DNA of 64,000 nt from Tetmemena sp. SeJ-2015 (lineage: Eukaryota; Ciliophora; Spirotrichea; Sporadotrichida; Oxytrichidae), in NCBI GenBank assembly GCA_027382625.1, contig JAJKFJ010022651.1, forward strand, positions 1 through 64,000. The letters are read 5' to 3'. Shown here in pieces: positions 1 to 9,198 of the stretch. The position numbers were made by a program, and so were the translations under genes. The notes below the pieces were generated by a model. That model ran no database searches, had not been told where the DNA came from, and saw only the letters and a list, made by a program, of their open reading frames with translations. Numbering within the stretch: the first letter of the stretch is position 1; the number at the start of each line of letters is the position of its first letter.

Positions 1-450
1 AGGTGATCATATCCGAGAACTCTTTCCTAAAGAATGATAGCATTTAAAAAAAAAAATTTTTAAAATCGCCAGTCTAGAAGGGCAGATAATTCTCTAAAAT
101 CTCTTCTTCTTGCTCTTTTCAGCCTTTTGAGCTTGGCTAACTTATTGCTCATGATTTTGATTCCAAGTTTAAGGCAAAGATCTCTCAAGGGGTTAATCCA
201 ACAAAAATCAATAATTAATTAAAGATTAATTGGCATGTTGAAGACTCTTAAGATCTTGCTGCTTCTCTGGCAAGTCATGCAAAAATGTTTCAATGAGAGG
301 GCGGAAGGTCTTTCTATAAGAATCAAGTTGTTTGCAATAGATTTCTCTTTGAAGAGATAATTTCGTCAATGAAAAACGAATAAGTTTTATTACTTTCTCT
401 GATGTACTCGTTGAAAATATGAAGGAATAAATAGTGCCTTATTCTGAAAA
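1..450. other. Germline-limited DNA, no gene recognised
   Basis: AT-rich sequence beyond the last displaced CLU segment. The minus-strand reading continues open past position 451 for about 80 codons, but it no longer matches the CLU family after the AGCTGGT pointer, so I treat it as eliminated DNA or segments of something unrecognised. Confidence 0.4.
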
Positions 451-1275
451 AGCTGGTACTCCTTCAAGATTTTGTAAATCCTTGAGTAGCTTGGGAAGAG
501 CTTGATCTTTCAAGAACTTTGCAGAATTAGCACTATTTACGATTAACTAATTTTCTCCTCTGCTTTCTGCTTTGAATAAGCTTCCTTTTCCTCCTCATTC
601 ATATCCTCAATTTTCTTTTGCTCTACCTTTGACTTGCAATTTCTCACTTATTAACTACGATAATGATAAGCCATTTTAGCTTGAGCATAGTCAATATTTT
701 TGGTTCTCTGATAGATAAGGAGCAACTCAGGTCTGAGGAGGCAAGTGTGGTATTCTTCGCCCTTATAGTTAGCATCTCTAGGTGTGAGTCCCTGCAAGTC
801 TACTAGGTAATTTCTTTTGTCAGTTCCCTTGATGCCCTTCACTTCAATGCTGCCAGCGATTTCAACCTCTTTTCCAGATCCATCAATCACTTTATTCACC
901 TTAATTTAATTTATTAGGAATTAAGCACCCCTAACAGGCATATAATACTTAATCGATTTAAAGTAATTCACATGCGTAACTCCTTGATCAGTTGTGCCAC
1001 GTCACCGTGAAAGCCCATCGTCAGTTAGTTAGTGATGACGCACTACCTCCCTTTATAGAGATGGAGGAGGATCTCTACGTGGTCTTGCCAATCTAGCTCC
1101 ACTGATGTCGACCTGATATCCACCGGCTTTCCCAGAGGTCACCGCAAAAACCCCAACGTCCAATGCTGATCAGGCGCGGAAAAGGGAAGAAAAAATAGCG
1201 ACCCCTTATTCACCTTAATGTTCAACTGCTCACAAACTTTCTTCATCAAGCCGTGGAAATGCTCATTCGCATAGA
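451..1275 (-). other. Displaced CLU coding segments, cluster 3 (four MDSs)
   Basis: Four minus-strand segments of the CLU gene lie here: 1206-1275, 667-905, 553-635 and 451-523. Together they encode the part of the CLU domain missing from the main locus, including the LTPRDANY and LRPELLLIYQ motifs typical of CLU/CLUH proteins, then a KDLQNLEGVPA stretch. Segments 1206-1275 and 667-905 are consecutive and share the 14-base repeat TTATTCACCTTAAT (892-905 and 1206-1219). All other ends carry repeats that match the main locus at 6060-6373. The spacers 524-552 and 636-666 are only 29 and 31 bases, and they sit exactly where the main locus supplies a segment. Reading frame is kept at every inferred junction. 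Confidence 0.9.
906..1205. other. 300-base GC-rich IES inside a CLU segment pair
   Basis: Spacer between the two copies of TTATTCACCTTAAT (892-905, 1206-1219). Removing it with one copy joins CLU codons in frame. Unlike the other IESs here it is roughly half G+C. It contains short inverted repeats, for example TAGAGAT...ATCTCTA and CGTCA...TGACG. No ORF or known RNA family was recognised. Confidence 0.75.
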
Positions 1276-1894
1276 ACGTATCAGATACTATTATCATAAT
1301 GCTAAAAAGAAATTCAACTCAGCTAGAGAAGTGAGATCATTGTTATTCAAAATGCCTGGAATGATGCTCTAAGCAAATATATATATATATATATAGAGTT
1401 GATTTATGAATAAAAATGAGTTAAATAATGTAATCGCTGAAATTAACTTAATCCAAGTTTAAGCCTAATAGCTCTTAATCTAGCTATGATGAGCTCATCT
1501 TTTGATCAGGAGCAGAGTGAAGAAATGTCTGTCGCTTTAAGCTCAAGAAAGAGGTCCTCTAAACAAGCCATTTAAAACAAGTAATTTCCTCTTCTTCTTC
1601 TTCTCTAGAGCTACCACTTCTTCTTTAATTATAAAAATTAATAAACTTTTGTTATAGAAAGAAACTCTGTCAGGGAATTCCCAACAACTAGAGATCTTGC
1701 ACTTCAGCAAGAAAAAGCAATCAGCTAAATATAGAAAGTTCATAAACTTATTGCAGTTGTTCAGCTCTCTTAAAAAAAAATTTTACACTTAATAACGAAG
1801 AAAAGCGGATATCTATATTTTGATATTCACTATAATTGCTAAATTTGTCTTCCTCGACAATCCAGTGATGGTTTTGGTGCTTAATAAATATTTG
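1276..1894. other. Spacer with an AT dinucleotide tract
   Basis: No gene was assigned. It holds an (AT)n run at about 1377-1395 and a lysine-rich minus-strand reading around 1550-1640 that could be a further displaced CLU segment, but I found no pointer for it. Confidence 0.4.
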
Positions 1895-1972
1895 ATTGAA
1901 TCAAGATAGACCTCCAAGTTCTTTCCAATAAGATTTTCCATCAACTAAGGTGTAGGAGTAGCAAGGGTTAGT
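1895..1972 (-). other. Displaced CLU coding segments, cluster 1 (two MDSs)
   Basis: Two very short minus-strand segments, 1940-1972 (33 bases) and 1895-1933 (39 bases), are separated by a 6-base spacer. They encode the NPCYSYTLVD stretch and the following IGKNLEVYLDS stretch of the CLU protein. Their edge repeats CAAGGGTTAGT, ATCAA, TAAGA and ATTGAATC match 7069-7079, 7067-7071, 7027-7031 and 6976-6983 in the main locus. The joined reading is in frame and agrees with the CLU family order (GFYRN region, then the CYS-TLVD region, then the PALPVHHF region). Confidence 0.85.
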
Positions 1973-2318
1973 GCTTAATTAATTCTTGCAAATTAATTTG
2001 AAAAAAAATTTTGCCCCCTTTTTGGGAAATTTTAATTTAAAAAGGAAGTTTTTTTTGGTTTTAACCGGGTTAAATTTAAAACCCCTTTTTACTTATTGAA
2101 TTTCAATCTTCATCTTAATCAATTATAAGATGACCTAATAAATAATTCTATTTATAAGTTTTGCACCTCATAATCTCAGGTGGACCCCAATAGCCAAGCA
2201 ACTCTTAACGAAAACGGTAAATTAAACCTACCTGGCAAAATCTATTCTATAGAACTCCCCTTACCGAATAAGTTTTAGCTTAATTTAGAAGTAAAAGATT
2301 TCAAATTTTATTCCTGAA

Positions 2319-3168
2319 AGAGAGTTCCGGGGAGGGAAGGAAGTGCACCTTCCCCCTTTTTATGGTCAAAATCGCCCAAAAATCATCCATATAGGCCTAA
2401 ATGGGCCAAAAATGCCAAAAATTTAAAAGTTTTTTACCTTAAAAATTTCCTTGAGGGTCCCAAAATTTTAAAGATTTCAATTTTTTAAAAAAAATTCACT
2501 CAAAATATGTTTTTTAAGTCAAAATTTAAAAATTTTAAAATAATAGTTTTAAAATAATATAGGGCAAATTTAGGCAGATACTTGATCACTACCAGCAATA
2601 TCTACAATATTCGCCACAGATAGAGGCTAAAAGTTAAATTAGCCTCAGTATTTATAAATATTGTAGTTATTTGACTTCCTCCCAACATAGAGAAATCTTT
2701 CCTCGAATTTATTTCTTAAGAAGAATATGGCAAGTTAAGTTCAAAGTCAAGATAATTTCATCTATCGCAGTATTTGCTTTCTTACACTGAATTTAACAAA
2801 GAGAAGGTCTCGCTAATTCTATTTTATAAAAGTTAGCATGTTTTTTTACGATTTGAAAATTTAGATTTAAACTTCTTGGGAAATTAAAGAGAACTCCCCA
2901 CCTTTTTTTTATCATCATTTTAAGGTCTTTTTTGAATGAAAAAATATAGGAGTTCAAATGGAGCAGTCTTTAAAAAGGGGGGGCCCCAAAACATGAAATT
3001 TATCAAAATTTAATTTTAAAAAAAAATTTTTTGAAAAAATTTCAAAATTTATAAGGAAATTTTGAATCAAAAAAATTTTTGGTTTTTGGCCCTTTTTGGG
3101 ACGATTTTTGGGCGATTTTGACCATAAAAAGGGAGGGTGCACTTCCGTCCCCCCCCCCGAGAGTTCAT
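2319..3168. mobile_element. Non-autonomous element with terminal inverted repeats
   Basis: The left end (about 2319-2385) and the right end (about 3101-3168) are inverted copies of each other. Both carry the core GTGCAC flanked by C-rich/G-rich runs, then TATGGTCAAAATCGCCCAAA on one strand and its complement at the other end. The interior is A/T homopolymer-rich and no transposase reading is visible, so this looks like a MITE or a decayed transposon. It lies in germline-limited DNA between two displaced CLU segment clusters. The exact ends and any target duplication are not resolved. Confidence 0.7.
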
Positions 3169-3494
3169 ATTTGGTCTGCATGCTCATTTGGGCATAAAAA
3201 TTATTTGAAGTAGATTTCTTTTTTAATTCAAAATTAGAAGAAAAAGTGATCTAAGATATTTTAATGACCCAATTATGTGTACAAGTCGAAAGCCTTTATC
3301 AATTAGTGATGACAGGGAGCATCTCGCTAAGATCTGCAGGTCCTTAATCGTACTTTTTAAAAAAATAAATATGAGTCCTTAACTTGCTACTTTTGCTTTT
3401 AAGATAATTTTTAAACAATTAAAATGCATTTCAAAAGATTCTGCTCTAAGCGATAACTCTCTGACCTCAAATTTCAAGTAAAAGGACATAATAA

Positions 3495-3627
3495 CTTTCA
3501 TAGCAGCATCAAGGAAATCATTCTCACAAATCTTTATAAAAACGGTTTCTTTAGGAAAATCTTTAACTACTTGGAATTCTTCATTCCAATCTCTGACTCC
3601 CTTTGGGTCCAATCCAAAAAGAGGCAC
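3495..3627 (-). other. Displaced CLU coding segments, cluster 2 (two MDSs)
   Basis: Segments 3544-3627 (84 bases) and 3495-3522 (28 bases) are on the minus strand. The first encodes GVRDWNEEFQVVKDFP, a recognisable CLU-domain motif, and the second encodes a nine-residue NDFLDAAMK stretch. Edge repeats AAAAGAGGCAC, GGTTTCT, GAAATCATT and CTTTCA match 6844-6854, 6823-6829, 6769-6777 and 6713-6718. The 21-base spacer 3523-3543 is replaced in the mature gene by segment 6769-6829, which encodes the RIQRDRAIHKVYNDF motif. Confidence 0.88.
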
Positions 3628-4239
3628 CAACAAATTATAATTAAATAGCCACTTATAAAATTAAAAAGTTATTTATCTTACTAATTAATTTATTTTCTTT
3701 GGGCATAGCAACCAATAACTATGCAGAATACTTACTTCTTTTTATAATGATAATATGGCTCAACTAGCCTTCAGCGCGTTTGAACAAACTAATATATCAA
3801 TCTTAAGTGATTCTCAGTTGTGCAACGATTAAATTAAAGGGTGGGCTATGTGCAAGAACGAATTATCTTCATTTCTCTGCTCATTGACTTTAATAAATGT
3901 GATTCTTTGTCTCTGATTAACCATTTCCCTATGTAGGTGCATTCATTGGCTTTCAGATTCGAAGAGATGAAAATGGGTTGGATCCCGCGAGAATAAAACA
4001 GATTTGCAGATACTCTTTCCAGGGAGGCATCAAAAGATCTCATGATCGATCAACCATAAATCGTAGTTAAATAATTACCTGAAGTAGAATTATAATAATC
4101 TTTGAGCTGCGATTGCCTACTACTCTCTGACTAACAAAATAATTATTATTCCCTTTAATTAAATGGATCCTCCTGCTCTGAGACTTATTTTATAAATTAT
4201 TTTTTTTATCAATAATTTCCTGAGCTGAAGCCTGGACCT
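3628..4239. other. Unresolved stretch downstream of the CLU TPR region
   Basis: Minus-strand readings at about 3850-4040 are open and moderately complex. They may be further pieces of the CLU C terminus or IES DNA. No pointer pairing was established. Confidence 0.3.
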
Positions 4240-7200
4240 TAGCGGCTTGTAAGTATTTTTTTAAATATCGCACGTTCCTGGTTATCAAGGGCTTTTCTGA
4301 AGTCGTGGTTATTCTTTATATTTTATAAAGTGGTTTTCTCCGAACAGATTAATGTTTCTGTAAAGGCTCTATAGTATATTTGCAGCTTAGAAGTGTTCGA
4401 AGTCCTGATACATCATACATATTCACGCTTATTGCTATAATGAGAAGCTATCTTGAGAATATTCAAGCCTATTGAGAAAAAAATTGAAAGAAATTAAAAG
4501 TTAAAGCATTGCTGAAGTATCCGCAAGTGTGATGATAAAAGGCCAAGTTAGTATACCATATTTTTTAAATAAATTTAAAAGTCTTTCTTCTATGTACCAT
4601 CATATTAAAAAGTTTATAGTTGTAAGCAGTCTAAGGGTGATCTAAAATGGAATAGATATGAAATGATAGCCTTAGTCTGGAGTTCAATTGCTTGAAGGAA
4701 ATCTCCAAATTTGTACTGAATGCTAGCTAGCTTTGAAATGCACTGGGAAACCTCTTTGTTCATGGGTCCAGTTATTTACAGGAGTGAATTGATGCATTAT
4801 GTGTACCTAAATACTTTCATATCAACTTAATAGATCATTATAATAAGAAAGCCTTTTCATAGATGCCATCTTTGTAGGCTTGCTTAGCCTGGCTTATCAT
4901 AATTCTCACATCAGTGTTTTAAAGCTCAAGATGTTTGAGTACTGGGAAGATCTCCACAACATCGCCATACAAATTATCATTCCTAAAAAATACTTAAAGG
5001 CAGGTAGCAATACTTATTCAAAGAATCAGCTGTCACTTACTGGACAGTCACTGCCTTCTTCTTGTCTAGAAAATGAGCTTGGTGAAGATTCTCTGCAGTT
5101 AAAATATGTATTGCTTATTTAGCAATTAAGATAATTAAATAGGATTTACTTGTTGAGAGAGTTTGTTGAGGAGCATGTTCAAATCATTATCGAGAACGTA
5201 ATCTCTATTCTTGTGGCTCATGAATATAAATCCTAATAAACGACATGTGAGTTGGTAATAGGAATTTATCAAGAGAGAAAGCTTGTAGTTGGCATGAAAA
5301 ATTACTCGCTCATAAATTCAATTTGAAAAGTCATGGTTGTATCTCTTCTTTGCGACATATCTGATTCTTTCGTAAAGTTCGCTGGGTTTCAATTAGTCAA
5401 ATTATGTAATATTTTATAGAATTTGAAGAGTTCATCAATCGAGAAATGCTGAAGCTCCATATTTTACTTAAAGAGCATCTACAAAATTAATGTTAAATAG
5501 TAGGTCCTGAGTCACTTGCCTTAGTTTATTTCTTTACCTCGCTAGGTTATGAGTCCTTAAAATACGAGGTATTTCATATTTTGTGCTACTTTTGCTTCTT
5601 CTTTAGCTTCTTTTTCTCGTTTTTAGAGAGATTTTTAGCATCCAATTCTGCAGCAGCTTTAGCTGACTGATCTGCGGATGCCACTTCCTTCGATTCCTCA
5701 TCCTGTTTTTCTGACTTGCGAACTTCAGTAATAGAGGGCTTTATCAAATTTTGGATGGTCTGATCTTCGTACACAAGAGATCCATCGTTAAGTTTCTCCA
5801 AAAGGGGGAATGGTGCTGTCAGCAAATTGAAAAGGTGACTGACAGTAGAGGCGAGGTAAGTATCTGAGCTTTCTCTGATAAAAGTTAGAGTATAATTTAG
5901 GTAATTGAAAATGTGCTTAGCTGATCTGAATACTATTTCTCTTTCGATCAAAGTTGAGAGATGGTTGTATTCCTTATCTTTAAGTAGTTCAGCAACAGCT
6001 CCGAGATATCTAATGTTGATACCATGGGAGTGGAAAGCTGTCTCAAGTCCTTCTGAATCAGCTGGTTTTAAACTTTTGCATATGGAATCGAAAAAACTTT
6101 GCAAGATCTTCGACTAGCTCTTCATCTTACTTTACCTCTTCAGCGGGAAGAGCAAAGTTGACATTCTTGAAAACGTTTGTGTTGTAAGTGAACTTGGGTG
6201 CTTCTTTCAGGTACTTGTCGAACTCTCTCAATTTAGAGATATTCTCCTCTCTTAAATTAGAAAAGAGTACAAGCTCTTTATAAAACGACCTTTGACTTCT
6301 CTTCCTCCAAAGCTTTGTTATACTAAGCCATTTCATTTTCATTTAATCCACTTTACTTACTCATTCGCATAGATGGTCTTATTTTCGTCAACTGATCCAT
6401 ACTCAGCTTTAATTTTGATGAACATGATGCTCTAAGCAGTCATTAAATATATCAGACCTCTATAGTTTACAAGGCAAGTTGCGAGAAGATGGAGACCCTC
6501 TACATCTAAGATTTGGAGTTGTCTCAGGCCCATAATATCGTGGTTTGCTTGAGTGAACGAGGGGTTATTCTCAGAGCTGGTGAGATCACGGAAGGAGTCG
6601 ATCAAATCTACTGCATAACTGAAGAAGATGTAGTTATACACAAAGACTTGCTGCTTCTCACTTTCATTAGGGTTCAGTGGCATCAAGTTTCCATTTACAA
6701 TAGCTTGAGCTCCTTTCACAGCATACTAAGATATGATACTAACTTTTGATTATGGTATAACGAAGATTGAAATCATTGTAGACTTTATGAATGGCTCTGT
6801 CCCTTTGAATGCGCTGAATCATGGTTTCTACTAATTCCATTATAAAAGAGGCACAAGAGTAGAGGCTGTGTCGTCCTTAGATTGAGAAAGTCTCATAGCT
6901 ACTAACTTGTCTTTAAGTTTAAAATGATGGACTGGGAGGGCAGGCTGAGTCAAGAAGTAAGGCTCGGTGTTGAGAATTGAATCTAATGCAGACATAGGTA
7001 ATCATATTATGTTCTTTCCAAACTGCTAAGAAATTTGGTAGAGGCATCCAACTTAGATATCATACTATCAAGGGTTAGTCTTGGTTGAAGGACCAGGGGA
7101 GAATAATTGCTTCTCAATGCTGTCATTTCTGTAGAATCCATTCACACAGCAAGTCAAGCTGACCTCACCATGATCAAGGGTCTTCACTAATAAGTAGAAG

Positions 7201-8540
7201 AGATCACCTACAACTCTTCTGTATGCTGGAACAGGATTGAAGCCAGAATAAGAAACTGCCTCCAAGCACTTGACATGGTTAACCTTGTTCATCTCTCTTT
7301 CAATAGGGTTCTTGAATAAGTCCTTCAATAAGTGATGTCCATTCTTCTCGGGAAGAGGAATCTCATTCTTGGATTCTCTCTCGATAATAGACATGAAGTC
7401 AGAATAGTTCTTCTTCAATTTCTCTTCATAAGGATTCAGTGCTTGCTTTTCTCCATTTTCATCCCTCTCACCAGCTGCATCTCCATCCTAGGATTAGCAA
7501 TAAATACTGCGATCTATGTAGTCAAGCTAATTTAAAGATTGTGTTTCGCTTTGAGCGTGTTCGCCTTTAGGGGTGCTGCTAAGTTTTAATATTCGTAGTA
7601 TTCAATTTTTCTCTCTTTATAAAGTTGTTAAAGGCCTTGTGCAAGTCCAGCTTCGGTTTAAGCTTGAAGGACGGGAGGGTTTGAGAGAATCTCCTTGACT
7701 CTTTTGATATGTTGTCTGGCATTTTTCTCGTCGTATTTTTCTATAGTATATAATCATAAACATCTTTAATATTAGCCACAACCACTCTACAGGTACCAAA
7801 CCACCTTCCTATTACATATCTTTCACAATCCCTACTTTCACAACCCTTAACGGTTCATTTACTTACCTGGTCTCATGTAGATTTTGTTATCCTCTGCTAA
7901 GTTAAGTTCTATATTAAAATGAGAAAAAGCCCTACTTAACAATTTTAAAGTTCTGCAAGTTCAGTGTAGTCATTGATTTTCTTTCCTTGGTGCTCAAAGT
8001 GATAGTGAGTATGGAAACAGGTGTAAACATGCTTAAAATATTATTTAGTAGATTTTATAATTAAATGCTCGTTCAAGAATTCTCTGAGCTCAAGAACCAT
8101 TTCGTACTGCACGGCCTACACGCAAAAACATAAGCCTCGTAAGTTCATCATGCTTAAACTCAGCCAAAGGAATCCCTTCCACTTCTCAAACCCTTTTCAA
8201 AGGTTCAAAACCTTCCTTAGACTCTCATTTTACACTTACGAGTTTGGGGCTCAGTGAAAGAGAGTTAATAAGTGAAGATTGAGAAACTTTGAGTCAGGGT
8301 GAAAAGTAAAGGAGCATCTAGGCATAGATAGCTTTTAAAAGTGTTTTTAATTTTGAAAACCATTGATGAATTTGATTAAATGCTTACTCTAAGATTGATC
8401 TCTCTCTGATTAAGATCCACAATTGTCAAATTCAAGAAGCTATCTGCTAAAACTTATTTACTCTCAGAAATACTTTTTTCAATCCATATTTTTATAATAT
8501 AGTGAGATTATGAGGTGGCTTGGTTTTTGGAAGAGTCCAT
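4240..8540 (-). CDS. CLU/CLUH (clustered mitochondria) homologue, main scrambled locus
   Basis: In other eukaryotes CLU proteins bind mRNAs of nuclear-encoded mitochondrial proteins in the cytosol and keep mitochondria dispersed. The start is ATG at 8540. The order along the minus strand is: an N-terminal region with LREFLNEHLI (8.1 kb) and YDEKNARQHIKRVKEIL (7.7 kb); the NPVPAYRRVVGDLFYL motif (7.2 kb); PLNPNESEKQQ (6.7 kb); the GINIRYLG and RSAKHIF core of the CLU domain (6.0 kb); and TPR-type fragments such as GPMNKEVSQCISKLASIQYK (4.7 kb). The CLU domain is not contiguous. Segments 7027-7071, 6844-6983, 6769-6829, 6360-6718, 6288-6333, 6095-6250 and the one starting at 6066 must be interleaved with pieces at 451-1275, 1895-1972 and 3495-3627. 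The C-terminal part (5.57-4.24 kb) is only partly ordered and its last codon was not identified. Family assignment is firm; exact structure beyond the CLU domain is not. Confidence 0.88.
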
Positions 8541-9198
8541 TTTGTTAATAAATAGCGATCGAATGATGATTTGAGTGAGTGATTTGTTTATTGAGTAATA
8601 TATTAAAATATAATACACTTCCAAGCCAACACCCCTCAATTATAATTTATTAAGAGCCGTAGACAACAAACAGTCAACCCAAGAAGCACTCTCTTTTTTC
8701 CTTTATTTAATAAACTTAGAGATAAAAGAAAATATATGAGACTCATTTAAATTAAGAATATGCTTTTTCAAGTTTAAGAGTTAAATACTTGAGAATCTTA
8801 TCGGTGTTAACACATTTGAGCTAATCCCTATGGAATTAAATCAGCCATATGTTACAAATATATCTATCTCCTCTTCTTATTTGATATCTATAGGTTGCTT
8901 AATAAATTCTGCAAAGTTATGATTCAGAAATGTGAGAAGGAATGAAAAAATTATAATCTATCTAGAGTGACGATACTTTCGATTATTAAGGTATTATTTT
9001 AATAGGTTATTTGACTCTTCCTTCTATCCTTGGAAACTGGCTATATCTTTGATAATTTCAGTGTGAGTTTGTTCTTTAAAAATAATAATATTATGAAAGA
9101 CTGTAAAAATGTATTGACATTAATTTAGGTTCTATATTGGTGGATTAATATAAAAGATTATTTAGTATTACAGTACAGAAACTATAAAGCGACCTGAA
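8541..9198. other. Intergenic or germline-limited spacer
   Basis: AT-rich stretch between the divergent CLU and MMS19 starts. Nothing recognisable. Confidence 0.5.

Noticed and set aside
651..899. A second, truncated CLU paralogue downstream of the first
   Set aside because: The fragments fill exactly the gaps of the main locus, share pointers at each end and do not duplicate any part of it.
906..1205. Possible hammerhead-type ribozyme (CTGATG word) in the GC-rich IES
   Set aside because: The rest of the catalytic core (CTGATGA plus GAAA in the right arrangement) is missing.
6095..6104. Frameshift at a T-run in the CLU gene read as a sequencing error
   Set aside because: The break coincides exactly with pointer AACTTTGCA shared with 515-523, and inserting that segment restores both frame and family motifs.
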